Notes: a model not told the origin generated them from the letters alone. A stretch of 64,000 nt of DNA from Streptomyces ruber (GCF_014648075.1 NZ_BMQK01000005.1:124001-188000); one strand, 5' to 3'. Shown: positions 7,556 to 15,777, numbered from the stretch's first letter. Numbers and translations: made by a program.

Positions 7556-9645
7556 CCAGGGACCCCGACGCGCTGGCCGCACTGCTGCCCCGCCGGCACC
7601 GGCAGCGCGACGCCGAGGAGGGCGAGCCGCTGCGCGCCCTCCTCGCGGTGATCAACGAGCAGCTCGACCGCGTCCGTGACGGCGTGGAGCAGGGCTACGA
7701 GGACCTGTTCGTGGAGACCGCGGCCCCCTGGGCGCTGCCCTACCTCGGCGACCTCGTCGGATACCGCACCCTCCCCGGCCACGAGTCCGTCGCGCCGCGC
7801 GCCGACGTCGCGGCCACGGTCGCGAGCCGCCGCCGCAAGGGCACCCTCCACCTGCTGGAGGAGATCGCCGGCCGGGTCACCGCCTGGCCCGCCCGCGCCG
7901 TCGAACTGTCCCGCCTCGTCGCCCACACCCAGCCGGTCAGGCTGTACGGGACCGGCGCCGCGGGGGACCGTGCCCGCCGCGGCCGCCTCGCCGACCTCCG
8001 CGACGGCGCCGCGCTCGCCCTCGCGGGCGGCCCCTTCGACACCACGGCCCGCACGGCCGGCGTCCGCAGAGCCGGCTCCGCCCGCGGACAGGGCGGCCGG
8101 ACCCCGGCCGGCGTCGGGCTCTTCGTGTGGCGGCTGAAGGCGTACCCGCTGACGTCGTCCCCGGCCTACTGCGTGGACCGGGCCCGCAACCTGTACACCT
8201 TCTCCCTCCTCGGCAACGACAGCCCGCTGGTCACCCGGCCGGTCCCGGAGCCCTCGCCCACCCACGTATCAGCCGTCGACAACGTCCCCGGTTTCATCAC
8301 CCGCCGCCTGCTCCACGACCGCCTGGCCGACTTCTACGGTCCCGGCAGGAGTTTCGTCATCCGGCGCGACGGCACCGACCGGCCCGTACCGCCCTCCGAC
8401 CTCGTCGTCGCCGACCTCTCCGGCTGGCGCTACCGTCCCGGGCGGGATCAGGTGGCCGTCGATCCCGAACTCGGCCGGATCGCCTTCGGCTCCCGCTCCG
8501 CGCCCCGTCAGGGGGTGTGGGTCGACCACCACTACGCGTTCGCCGCCGACATGGGAGGCGGCGAGTACGCGCGCGACCGCGAGCCCCGCCCGGACGCCGC
8601 CGTCCACCGGGTCGGCCCCGGGCAGCCGCACCGGCAGATCATGGACGCCTACCGCGCCTGGCGGAGCGACCGCCGGGCCGGGCGCACCGGCCCCGACGGC
8701 ATCATCGAGATCACCCACAGCGGTGCCTTCCAGGAGCAGCTGGACTTCGACCTGGAACCCGGCGACCGGCTCGAGGTGCGGGCCGCCGAGGGCACCCGGC
8801 CCGTGATCCGCCTGCTCGACTGGTACAGCAACCGCCCCGACGCCCTCAACATCCGCGCGATCTCCGACGACTGCGCCCCGCACGAACGGCCCCGCGTCGT
8901 CCTCGACGGGCTCCTCGTCGCCGGCCGCGGCGTCAACGTCACCGGCCCGATGGGCACCGTCGTCCTCCGCCACAGCACGCTCGTCCCCGGCTGGTCCCTG
9001 GAACCCGGGTGCGCACCGCACTCCCCGGACGAACCGAGCATCGTCCTGGAACGCACCACCGCCTGCCTCCAGGCCGAGCACAGCATCCTCGGCACCATCG
9101 AGGTCATCGGCGACGAGGTGTCGGAGGACCCCCTCGGCATCCACCTGAGCGACAGCGTCCTCGACGCCACGGGACACGACCGCGTGGCCCTGTCCGCCCC
9201 CGACTGCCGCCACGCCCACGCCGTGCTGCACCTGCACCGCACCACCGTGATCGGCGAGATCCACACCCATGCCGTGCGGATCGCCGAGAACTCGGTCCTC
9301 ACCGGCAGGCTCCATGTCGCCCGCCGGGGCATCGGCCACCTGCGCCACTCGTACGTCCCCGCCGGCTCCCGGACGCCCCGCCGGTACCGCTGCCTGCCGG
9401 ATCCGGCCGGCCCGGCGGACGCGGCCCGCGTACGGCCGCTGTTCACCGCCGAGCGGTACGGGACGCCCTGGTACGGCCTGCTGTCCGACCGCTGCGCCGA
9501 GGAGATCCGGCGCGGCGCGGACGACGGCGCCGAGATGGGTGCCTTCCACGACCTGTACCGGCCGCAGCGCGAGGACGCCCTGCGGGCCCGGCTCGCGGAG
9601 TACACGCCCGCGGGCACGGACGCCGGGATCTTCTTCGTGACGTGA
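7552..9645 (+). CDS. Phage tail protein I-like baseplate/fibre-attachment protein
   Basis: 697 residues from ATG 7552 (ATGA overlap with the upstream gene). The N-terminal 70 residues (ALLPRRHRQRDAEEGEPL, then VETAAPWALPYLGDLVGYR) look like the tail-I/Afp12-type module that caps the wedge and connects to fibres. The middle and C-terminal part (about 380-600) has repeating short hydrophobic strands with phrases such as VVLDGLLVAGRGVNVTGPMG and SVLTGRLHVARRG, typical of a right-handed beta-helix. It ends in FFVT after an acidic helical tail. No signal peptide or membrane segment is visible. A 53-bp gap with an AGGGGGA ribosome site separates it from the DUF6519 gene. The tail-I assignment is good; the beta-helix is judged by eye. 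Confidence 0.75.
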   Translation: MTRDPDALAALLPRRHRQRDAEEGEPLRALLAVINEQLDRVRDGVEQGYEDLFVETAAPWALPYLGDLVGYRTLPGHESVAPRADVAATVASRRRKGTLHLLEEIAGRVTAWPARAVELSRLVAHTQPVRLYGTGAAGDRARRGRLADLRDGAALALAGGPFDTTARTAGVRRAGSARGQGGRTPAGVGLFVWRLKAYPLTSSPAYCVDRARNLYTFSLLGNDSPLVTRPVPEPSPTHVSAVDNVPGFITRRLLHDRLADFYGPGRSFVIRRDGTDRPVPPSDLVVADLSGWRYRPGRDQVAVDPELGRIAFGSRSAPRQGVWVDHHYAFAADMGGGEYARDREPRPDAAVHRVGPGQPHRQIMDAYRAWRSDRRAGRTGPDGIIEITHSGAFQEQLDFDLEPGDRLEVRAAEGTRPVIRLLDWYSNRPDALNIRAISDDCAPHERPRVVLDGLLVAGRGVNVTGPMGTVVLRHSTLVPGWSLEPGCAPHSPDEPSIVLERTTACLQAEHSILGTIEVIGDEVSEDPLGIHLSDSVLDATGHDRVALSAPDCRHAHAVLHLHRTTVIGEIHTHAVRIAENSVLTGRLHVARRGIGHLRHSYVPAGSRTPRRYRCLPDPAGPADAARVRPLFTAERYGTPWYGLLSDRCAEEIRRGADDGAEMGAFHDLYRPQREDALRARLAEYTPAGTDAGIFFVT

Positions 9646-9698
9646 GCGGCGCGCCGTACGACCCACCCGCACCTTCTCGAACCAGGGGGACCCCTTTC

Positions 9699-11225
9699 AT
9701 GCACGCTGACCTCTCCCGTTCCACCTTCCGTCCGGAACGGCACTACTCCGCGGTCGTCGCCCAGCAGGGCCGCGTCCAGCTCGACGCCGACCTCAACGAG
9801 CAGACCGCCATCCAGCTCCACCAGACCCGCACCCTCGCCGCCGACCTGATCGGACCGCACGGCGGGCCGAGCGGCGCCACGGGGTTCCGTATCGAGTACG
9901 TGAGCGGCAAGCAGGACATCGACAGTCTGAACATCCACGGCGGCCGCTACTACGTCGACGGCATCCTGTGCGACGCGGACCGGCCCGCCCCCGGCACCCC
10001 CGTGCCCGACGAGGACACGGACGCCGGCACGGAGGAGCAGCGGTCCGCGGCCCCGCCCGCGCACTGGACCTACTGGGACCAGCCCGACGGCTTCCGCGAC
10101 CCCGAGCGGGCCGGTGACCGGCTGCCCTCGCCCGCGCAGGCGCCGTTCGTGGTCTGCCTGCGGGTGTGGGAACGTTCGGTCGGCGCGGCCGAGGACCCGG
10201 CGCTGCGCGAGGTCGCGCTCGGCGCGGCCATGCCCGACACCGCCGTCCGCGCCAAGGTCGTCTGGCAGGTGCTGCCGCTGTCCCTCGCCGAGCTGGGGAT
10301 CGGGGACACCGATCCGTCCGCGGAGGCGGTCCGCGAGGCCTTCGCCCGCTGGGCCGAGCGCGAGGCGGCCCCCTCGGCCCGCATGGCCGCCCGCGCCGAA
10401 CGGCCCGGCCACGCCGACGAGGACCCCTGCCCGGCCGCCCCCGACGCCCGCTACCGCGGCCCGGAGAATCAGCTCTACCGCGTCGAGGTGCACGAGGGCG
10501 GCGAGGCGGGGGACGCCACGTTCAAGTGGTCCCGCGAGAACGGCTCCGTGGTCTTCCCGGTCGACGCGCTGGACGGGACCTGGGTGGAGCTGGCCTCCCT
10601 CGGTCCCGACGCCGGGCTCGGCCTCGACGTCGGCGACCTCGTCGAGTTCACCGACACCGCGTACGCCTCCCGCCTGGAGGCGCTGCCGCTGCTCCGGGTG
10701 GAGGAGCTGGACCTGCCGGGCCGCCGCGTCCGGCTGTCCGGCGAGCCCGCGCCGGGCGTCGGACGGCTGCCCCGGCGCCACCCGTTCCTGCGCCGTTGGG
10801 ACCACCGCGGGGGCCCGCGGCGCAAGGGCCGTACGACCGCCCTGCGGGGCGGCGCGGTCCCGGTCACGGAGGGGGAGTGGCTGCCCCTGGAGGACGGCGT
10901 CGAGGTGTACTTCGCCGAGGGCGGCGCCTACCGCACCGGCGACCACTGGATCGTGCCCGCCCGCACCGCCACCGGAAGCGTCGAATGGCCGGCCGACCCG
11001 GCCCGCCGCCCCCTGCTGCGGGCCCCCGCCGGCATCGCCCGCCACCACGCCCCGCTGGCCCTGGTCAAGGGCGAGGGCGACATCGTCGACCTGCGGCTCG
11101 CCTTCGGCCCGGCGGCGGTCGTGGCTCCGGCGGCGGACGACGTCCCGGCGGCGGAGGCCGCCCCCTCCCGCGGCCGGTCGCGAGCCGCGCGGCGGGCGGG
11201 GCACGCCAAGGAAGGAGAGAAGTGA
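9699..11225 (+). CDS. DUF6519 domain protein of contractile-tail loci
   Basis: 508 residues. ATG 9699 follows an AGGGGGA ribosome-binding site; a longer in-frame extension to 8127 overlaps the tail gene out of frame and is discarded. The first 60 residues (LSRSTFRPERHYSAVVAQQG, then RVQLDADLNEQ) are the signature I associate with DUF6519 proteins, which travel with tail-like baseplate genes; their biochemical role is unknown. The central part is acidic and beta-rich (FKWSRENGSVVFPVDAL). The C-terminus is an Ala/Pro/Arg-rich tail (VAPAADDVPAAEAAPSRGRS) that looks disordered. No secretion signal is seen. The stop overlaps the amidase ATG by one base. Host-recognition or fibre-scaffold function is only a guess. 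Confidence 0.72.
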   Translation: MHADLSRSTFRPERHYSAVVAQQGRVQLDADLNEQTAIQLHQTRTLAADLIGPHGGPSGATGFRIEYVSGKQDIDSLNIHGGRYYVDGILCDADRPAPGTPVPDEDTDAGTEEQRSAAPPAHWTYWDQPDGFRDPERAGDRLPSPAQAPFVVCLRVWERSVGAAEDPALREVALGAAMPDTAVRAKVVWQVLPLSLAELGIGDTDPSAEAVREAFARWAEREAAPSARMAARAERPGHADEDPCPAAPDARYRGPENQLYRVEVHEGGEAGDATFKWSRENGSVVFPVDALDGTWVELASLGPDAGLGLDVGDLVEFTDTAYASRLEALPLLRVEELDLPGRRVRLSGEPAPGVGRLPRRHPFLRRWDHRGGPRRKGRTTALRGGAVPVTEGEWLPLEDGVEVYFAEGGAYRTGDHWIVPARTATGSVEWPADPARRPLLRAPAGIARHHAPLALVKGEGDIVDLRLAFGPAAVVAPAADDVPAAEAAPSRGRSRAARRAGHAKEGEK

Positions 11226-12103
11226 TGGCCACTCCCCTGAGCGCTTCGAGAATGGTGCAGATCCTCCGTGCGGAGGGCCTCACCGTGCACGAGATACGCA
11301 ACTGGCGCACCCACAACCGCAACGCGAAGGGCCCCTGGGGCCCGGTCAACGGTGTGATGATCCACCACACCGTCACCTCGGGCACCACCGCCTCGGTGAA
11401 CCTCTGCTACGACGGGTACTCCGGCCTGCCGGGCCCCCTCTGCCACGGCGTCATCGACAAGCAGGGCCACGTCCACCTCGTCGGCAACGGCCGCGCCAAC
11501 CACGCGGGCCTCGGCGACAGCGACGTCCTGCGCGCCGTGGTCAACGAGACGGCCCTGCCCCCCGACAACGAGGCCGACACCGACGGCAACCGGCACTTCT
11601 ACGGCTTCGAGTGCATCAACCTCGGCGACGGCAAGGACCCCTGGCCCGAGGTCCAGAAGGAGGCGATCGAGAAGGTCGCCGCCGCGATCTGCCGCCATCA
11701 CGGCTGGAACGAGCGGTCCGTCATCGGCCACCTGGAGTGGCAGCCCGGCAAGATCGACCCGCGCGGTTTCACGATGGCGAGCATGCGCACCCGCATCGGC
11801 GCGCGGCTGCGCGGCAGGCCCGACGGCGGGAGCGGCGGGCAGGCCCCGAAGCCGGCGTACGAGCCGTTCCCGGGCAGTGGCTGGTTCCGCGAGGGCCGCA
11901 GATCCCCGGTGATCACCGCCATGGGCCGCCGTCTGGTGGCCGAGGGCTGCGGCCGGTACCGGGAGGGCCCCGGCCCCGAGTGGACCGAGGCCGACCGCAC
12001 GTCGTACGCGGCCTGGCAGCGCAAGCTCGGGTACACGGGCCGGGACGCGGACGGCATCCCCGGGCGGACCAGCTGGGACAGGCTGAGGGTTCCCGCGTCC
12101 TGA
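11225..12103 (+). CDS. N-acetylmuramoyl-L-alanine amidase (phage-type lysin)
   Basis: 292 residues, starting at ATG 11225 one base inside the upstream stop, after AAGGAGAGA. Residues about 20-190 are an Amidase_2/PGRP domain that cuts the bond between muramic acid and the stem peptide. Visible landmarks are the Zn-ligand candidate MIHHTV (His47), CHGVIDKQGHVHLVGNG, FYGFECIN, and VIGHLEWQPGKIDP with His169 and Lys176. A Gly-rich linker at 196-206 leads to a C-terminal domain (about 210-290; ITAMGRRLVAEGCGRY and YAAWQRKLGYTGRDADGIPG) like the wall-binding tail of actinophage endolysins. There is no signal peptide, as expected for a lysin released through a holin, carried on a particle, or freed by cell death. 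As last gene of the tail cluster it may aid particle release or wall penetration. Confidence 0.88.
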   Translation: MATPLSASRMVQILRAEGLTVHEIRNWRTHNRNAKGPWGPVNGVMIHHTVTSGTTASVNLCYDGYSGLPGPLCHGVIDKQGHVHLVGNGRANHAGLGDSDVLRAVVNETALPPDNEADTDGNRHFYGFECINLGDGKDPWPEVQKEAIEKVAAAICRHHGWNERSVIGHLEWQPGKIDPRGFTMASMRTRIGARLRGRPDGGSGGQAPKPAYEPFPGSGWFREGRRSPVITAMGRRLVAEGCGRYREGPGPEWTEADRTSYAAWQRKLGYTGRDADGIPGRTSWDRLRVPAS

Positions 12104-12135
12104 GCGGCCCGCGCTGCCGCGGTCTCATGCCGAAA

Positions 12136-12160
12136 GCCCCGCTCCGAAGAGAAGCGGGGC
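12136..12160. terminator. Hairpin terminator between amidase and tRNA-Leu
   Basis: An 8-bp perfect stem (GCCCCGCT with AGCGGGGC) closes a 9-nt loop 33 bp after the amidase stop. No U-run follows. It could serve the amidase transcript and also end the tRNA transcript coming from the right. Confidence 0.65.
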
Positions 12161-12168
12161 CTTCGCCG

Positions 12169-12256
12169 TGGTGTCCGAGGGGGGACTTGAACCCCCACGC
12201 CCGATAAAGGGCACTAGCACCTCAAGCTAGCGCGTCTGCCATTCCGCCACCCGGAC
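12169..12256 (-). tRNA. tRNA-Leu, anticodon GAG
   Basis: Read on the minus strand the gene starts GTCCGGG, has the anticodon stem CTAGC/GCTAG enclosing loop TTGAGGT (anticodon GAG), a class II variable arm (GTGCCC...CGGGC), the T arm GGGGGTTCAAGTCCCCC and the acceptor end CTCGGAC-A. CCA is encoded at 12171-12169. The 3' end points toward the tail/eCIS cluster, the geometry seen where elements integrate into tRNA 3' ends. The 88 nt with CCA fit tRNA-Leu. Confidence 0.95.
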
Positions 12257-12466
12257 AAGGTGTCTGTCGTGCGGGGTTTCCCTCGCGGCGACAAAGGAAA
12301 CATTACCAGGCTTTCGAGGGCGTCCGATCACCCCCCGGCGCCGCTCGGCCGTCGTCCTCCGCGTTCCGCGTGAACGGCGTGTGACGGGCCGGGCCCCGTC
12401 TTGGGCGGGCGGGGGAGCGGAGAGAGGATGGACGGGACCACCAGCACGACAGCGGGAGGAAGCACC
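12257..12466. other. Intergenic region between tRNA-Leu and M20 peptidase gene
   Basis: About 210 bp holding the tRNA-Leu promoter (reading left) and that of the peptidase (reading right). The tRNA-proximal 60 bp (caaaggaaacattaccagg) are AT-richer than their surroundings, consistent with the tRNA promoter. I see no further gene; reading frames here are continuations of neighbours. Confidence 0.5.
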
Positions 12467-13792
12467 GTGAGCGAGACGGGCACGACCAGGGGCGTCACCG
12501 GCGAGGACGAGGTCGTCGACCTCTGCCGCGACCTCATCCGCATCGACACCAGCAACTACGGCGACCACTCGGGCCCCGGCGAGCGCAAGGCCGCCGAGTA
12601 CGTCGCCGAGAAGCTCGCCGAGGTCGGCCTCGAACCGAAGATCTTCGAGTCGCACCAGGGGCGCGCCTCCACGGTCGCCCGGATCGAGGGCGAGGACCCG
12701 TCCCGGCCCGCGCTCCTCATCCACGGCCACACCGACGTCGTCCCGGCGAACGCCTCGGACTGGACCCACCACCCCTTCTCCGGCGAGATCGCCGACGGGT
12801 GCGTGTGGGGGCGCGGCGCCGTCGACATGAAGGACATGGACGCCATGACCCTGGCGGTCGTGCGCGACCGGCTGCGCAGCGGCCGCAAGCCCCCGCGCGA
12901 CATCGTGCTGGCCTTCCTCGCCGACGAGGAGGCGGGCGGCACGTACGGCGCGAAGTACCTGGTCGACAAGCACCCGGACCTCTTCGAGGGCGTCACCGAG
13001 GCGATCGGCGAGGTCGGCGGGTTCTCTTTCACGGTCAACGAGAAGCTGCGGCTCTACCTCGTCGAGACCGCCGAGAAGGGCATGCACTGGATGCGGCTCA
13101 CCGTGGACGGCACGGCCGGGCACGGCTCGATGACCAACACCGACAACGCCATCACCGAGCTCTGCGACGCCGTCGCCCGGCTCGGGCGCCACACCTGGCC
13201 GGTGCGGGTCACCAAGACGGTACGGGCCTTCCTGGATGAGCTGTCCGACGCGCTCGGCACCGAGCTCGACCCGGACGACATGGACGAGACGCTCGCCAAG
13301 CTCGGCGGCATCGCCAAGATGATCGGCACGACCCTGCGCAACTCGGCCGCCCCGACCATGCTGGGCGCCGGCTACAAGGTCAACGTCATCCCGGGCCAGG
13401 CCACCGCCCACGTCGACGGCCGCTTCCTGCCGGGCTACGAGGAGGAGTTCCTCGCCGACCTCGACCGGATCCTCGGCCCGCGGGTCAAGCGGGAGGACGT
13501 GCACGCGGACAAGGCGCTGGAGACCGACTTCGACGGCCGGCTCGTCGACGCCATGCAGAGTTCGCTGCGCGCCGAGGACCCGATCGCCCGGGCCGTGCCG
13601 TACATGCTCTCCGGCGGCACCGACGCCAAGTCCTTCGACGACCTCGGCATCCGCTGCTTCGGCTTCGCGCCGCTGCAGCTGCCGCCGGAGCTGGACTTCG
13701 CCGGCATGTTCCACGGCGTGGACGAGCGGGTGCCGGTGGACGGCCTGAAGTTCGGCGTGCGCGTGCTCGACCGTTTCATCGACGCCTCCTGA
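12467..13792 (+). CDS. M20/M25/M40 family metallopeptidase (ArgE/DapE-like)
   Basis: 441 residues from GTG 12467, chosen because GGGAGGA sits six bases upstream; in-frame starts further left lack a ribosome site. It is a dinuclear Zn hydrolase of the ArgE/DapE/CPG2 class that cleaves amide bonds of peptides or N-acyl amino acids in the cytoplasm. Metal and catalytic motifs are visible: IHGHTDVVP (His88, with Asp90), RGAVDMKDMD (Asp120), ADEEAGG (Glu154 catalytic, Glu155 ligand) and, near the end, HGVDERVPVDG. Between about 215 and 330 lies the usual dimerisation insert with GTAGHGSM. There is no signal peptide. The substrate cannot be told from sequence. It belongs to the conserved block beside the chaplin genes but has its own promoter region. 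Confidence 0.88.
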   Translation: MSETGTTRGVTGEDEVVDLCRDLIRIDTSNYGDHSGPGERKAAEYVAEKLAEVGLEPKIFESHQGRASTVARIEGEDPSRPALLIHGHTDVVPANASDWTHHPFSGEIADGCVWGRGAVDMKDMDAMTLAVVRDRLRSGRKPPRDIVLAFLADEEAGGTYGAKYLVDKHPDLFEGVTEAIGEVGGFSFTVNEKLRLYLVETAEKGMHWMRLTVDGTAGHGSMTNTDNAITELCDAVARLGRHTWPVRVTKTVRAFLDELSDALGTELDPDDMDETLAKLGGIAKMIGTTLRNSAAPTMLGAGYKVNVIPGQATAHVDGRFLPGYEEEFLADLDRILGPRVKREDVHADKALETDFDGRLVDAMQSSLRAEDPIARAVPYMLSGGTDAKSFDDLGIRCFGFAPLQLPPELDFAGMFHGVDERVPVDGLKFGVRVLDRFIDAS

Positions 13793-13888
13793 CGGGCTAT
13801 TCGTCAGCACGTACGATGATCGACCTGCCCGAGTGAATGCGACCGTAAGCTCGTATCCCTTTCCAGTTCTCCTCGTTGCCAATCATGT

Positions 13889-13906
13889 GATCCGAATATT
13901 CGGATC
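13889..13906. promoter_or_regulatory. 18-bp perfect palindrome upstream of chpH
   Basis: GATCCGAATATTCGGATC is an uninterrupted palindrome ending 15 bp before the AGGAGG of chpH. It could be a dimeric operator or, in RNA, a hairpin in the leader. It lies in a locally AT-rich 130-bp stretch between the peptidase and chaplin genes. Confidence 0.6.
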
Positions 13907-13929
13907 CTGTTGGTCGACTAGGAGGAATA

Positions 13930-14166
13930 ATGATCAAGAAGGTCGCCGCCGTCGCTGTTGCCACGGGCGGTCTCGTTCTCGCGGGTACGGGCATGGCCGC
14001 CGCCAGCACGGGCGGCGCCCAGGGCACGGCCGTCGAGTCCCCGGGGATCGTCTCCGGCAACGTCATCCAGGTGCCCGTCGAGGTCCCGGTGTTCGTCTGC
14101 GGCAACACGATCAACGTGGTCGGTGGGATGAACCCCGCAGTTGGCAACACCTGCTCCGCCAACTGA
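13930..14166 (+). CDS. chpH: Short chaplin (ChpH type)
   Basis: 78-residue secreted hydrophobic surface protein. Residues 1-25 are a Sec signal peptide (MIKK, hydrophobic core, cut near MAAA-S). The mature part is one chaplin domain: SPGIVSGNVIQVPVEVPV, two cysteines (Cys57 in VCGNTINVVG, Cys75 in GNTC) expected to form a disulfide, and the GNxxxxP pattern. Short chaplins assemble into amyloid-like fibrils with rodlins on aerial hyphae and spores and lower surface tension so that hyphae can leave the medium. A strong AGGAGG lies 4 bp before ATG 13930. A terminator and the long chaplin gene follow. In S. coelicolor chaplin genes depend on the ECF sigma factor BldN; I could not place a convincing BldN promoter here. 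Confidence 0.95.
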   Translation: MIKKVAAVAVATGGLVLAGTGMAAASTGGAQGTAVESPGIVSGNVIQVPVEVPVFVCGNTINVVGGMNPAVGNTCSAN

Positions 14167-14198
14167 CGTTGTGCCCCGTCCCGTGAGGGTCTGAGTCC

Positions 14199-14245
14199 GT
14201 CGGCCCCGGAGTGCGCGATATGCGCTCCGGGGCCGACCGGCTTTT
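14199..14245 (+). terminator. Rho-independent terminator after chpH
   Basis: A 13-bp perfect stem (GTCGGCCCCGGAG with CTCCGGGGCCGAC) is followed by GGCTTTT. It lies 33 bp after the chpH stop and separates it from the chpC transcript. Confidence 0.85.
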
Positions 14246-14284
14246 CCGGAAGGTCAGCGAACAGTGAAAGCAGGAATTGCAGAA

Positions 14285-15466
14285 ATGCGACAGGTCACCC
14301 GCAAGAGCCTGATGACCGTGGCGGCCGCGACGGGCGTCATCGCCGCGACCGGCGGCCACGCGAGCGCCGACTCCGGCGCCCAGGGCTCCGCCTCCCACTC
14401 GCCCGGTGTGCTCGCGGGCAACTCCGTACAGGTGCCGGTGCACGCCCCCGTCGACGCCTGCGGCAACACCGTGAGTGTCGTGGGTGCGTTCAGCCCGTCG
14501 ACGGGCAACAGGTGCACGCAACGGAGCGACGGCGCACACGAGGACGGCCACGGGCGCGGACAGGGAGCGGAGGCGCGGACCGCCGACTCAGCCGGGATCG
14601 GCTCGGGGAACAGCGTCCGGGTCTCGGTCGACGCCCCGGTCGACGTCTGCGGCAACAGCGTGAACGCCGTCGCCGTCGACGACCCCGCCACCGGCAACGA
14701 GTGCGGTGACGGCTTCGACGGGAACCGTCGGACACCTCCGGGCGGTGGCCACGGGAACTCACCCGGTGACGGCCGTGGGAACCAGGTGGGTGATCGCGGG
14801 CGGCCGGCGGACCCCGGGGCTCCGGGGAGCGCGGGCGGTGCCGGTCGCTCGGGAGGGTCCGAGGGGGCGGACCGGTCCGACGAGCCCGGGAGTTCCGGTG
14901 ACGGTGCTGAGGGCGGCGAGGGAGGCGAGAGCGGTGACGGCGCATTCCCCGAGGACCCCGGGATCGGCATCGGGCCTTCAGCCGCCGGTGACGCCGAGGT
15001 CACCGATGAGCATGAACACGGACTTCCCGGTGACTCCGGAACCGGCGGACGGGAGCAGGCCGGTGGCCGCGGCGGGCCGGGCGGGCCCGGGACCCCGAGT
15101 GGTACCGGCACTCCTCACGGCGCCGCGGCCGGCGGACCGGAGCACGAGCCGTTCCGTGATCTCGGTCACCCCGTCGCCGAGGCGCCGAGCGTCGAGGAGC
15201 CGGGTGCCGAGGATCCGGGCGGCGTGGTTCCACGAGGTGCCGGCGGCGACGGGGAAGCGCGCGCCGCGGCCTTCGGCGCCGGTGCCGTGGTCCCGGGCGG
15301 CAGCCGGGGGAGCGCCACGGATGCGCCGGCCGTCACCCGGCCCCGGGGCGCCGCGCAGCTCGCCCGGACCGGTGGGGGACTGCCGCCCGGTCCCGTGATC
15401 CCGATGAGCGCGGGCACGCTGCTCGGCGGGGCCCTGCTCTACCGCAAGGCTCGCGCGGCCATGTGA
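14285..15466 (+). CDS. chpC: Long chaplin with two chaplin domains and LARTG sortase signal
   Basis: 393 residues from ATG 14285 (AGGA eight bases upstream; MRQVTRK is the usual start of this family, while GTG 14264 would only add 7 residues). After a signal peptide ending near HASA-DS, chaplin domain 1 spans about 30-80 (Cys59/Cys77) and domain 2 about 100-141 (Cys122/Cys140). Residues about 145-355 are a Gly/Pro/Ser-rich wall-spanning region. The C-terminus has the sorting motif LARTG at 359-363, a hydrophobic segment and RKARAAM, as expected for class E sortase substrates. The protein is thought to anchor short chaplins to the peptidoglycan. ChpC is the usual neighbour of ChpH in this synteny. 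Some of the linker may vary in length between strains. Confidence 0.93.
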   Translation: MRQVTRKSLMTVAAATGVIAATGGHASADSGAQGSASHSPGVLAGNSVQVPVHAPVDACGNTVSVVGAFSPSTGNRCTQRSDGAHEDGHGRGQGAEARTADSAGIGSGNSVRVSVDAPVDVCGNSVNAVAVDDPATGNECGDGFDGNRRTPPGGGHGNSPGDGRGNQVGDRGRPADPGAPGSAGGAGRSGGSEGADRSDEPGSSGDGAEGGEGGESGDGAFPEDPGIGIGPSAAGDAEVTDEHEHGLPGDSGTGGREQAGGRGGPGGPGTPSGTGTPHGAAAGGPEHEPFRDLGHPVAEAPSVEEPGAEDPGGVVPRGAGGDGEARAAAFGAGAVVPGGSRGSATDAPAVTRPRGAAQLARTGGGLPPGPVIPMSAGTLLGGALLYRKARAAM

Positions 15467-15484
15467 CGGACGGGCGCGCGCACG

Positions 15485-15520
15485 ACGTGGCGGGCCCCGT
15501 ACCCACGGGGCCCGCCACGT
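15485..15520. terminator. Strong hairpin terminator after chpC
   Basis: A 16-bp perfect stem (ACGTGGCGGGCCCCGT and its complement) with a 4-nt loop, 18 bp after the chpC stop. The DUF5703 gene converges from the right and stops 22 bp away, so it may act in both directions. Confidence 0.88.
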
Positions 15521-15541
15521 CCGTTCCTCGGCCGCCCGTCC

Positions 15542-15730
15542 TCACCACGTCGCGCGCAGCTGGCGGATGATCCGCCGGCGCAGTCGCACCCTGCGGCTCC
15601 CGTCACGCAGCAGGCTCAGGCGGTCCAGTTCCCAGTGACCGTATTCGGCATGGTCCGTCAGGAGACGCGTCGCTTCCTTGCGGGAGACCCCGCGCGGCAC
15701 GTACACGTCGACAAATTCGTATTCCGGCAT
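15542..15730 (-). CDS. DUF5703 family small protein
   Basis: 62 residues, basic C-terminal half. The sequence (MPEYEFVDVYVPRGVSRKEA, then LLTDHAEYGHWELDRLSLLR) matches the short DUF5703 family that I know only from Streptomyces and relatives; function is unknown. No signal peptide or membrane segment is present. The cluster RRVRLRRRIIRQLR near the C-terminus could contact nucleic acid or acidic lipid, which is speculation. It is divergent from the gene at 15778 across 47 bp. Confidence 0.82.
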   Translation of the reverse strand: MPEYEFVDVYVPRGVSRKEATRLLTDHAEYGHWELDRLSLLRDGSRRVRLRRRIIRQLRATW

Positions 15731-15764
15731 CGCATCTATTGTGCGGGCTGGGGCCCGGTACGGA

Positions 15765-15770
15765 TAGCGT
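15765..15770 (+). promoter_or_regulatory. -10 box TAGCGT of a probable leaderless transcript
   Basis: TAGCGT ends 7 bp before ATG 15778, which lacks a Shine-Dalgarno sequence. The start codon A would be at or next to +1, the usual leaderless arrangement in Streptomyces. Confidence 0.6.
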
Positions 15771-15777
15771 CTGCACT

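Noticed and set aside
1..12103. Complete prophage
   Set aside because: No capsid, terminase, portal, integrase or repressor is visible; only baseplate, tail and lysin functions are present.
13844..13878. BldN-type promoter (CGTAAG ... CGTTG) upstream of chpH
   Set aside because: The two hexamers are 24 bp apart, too far for the expected 16-17 bp spacing.
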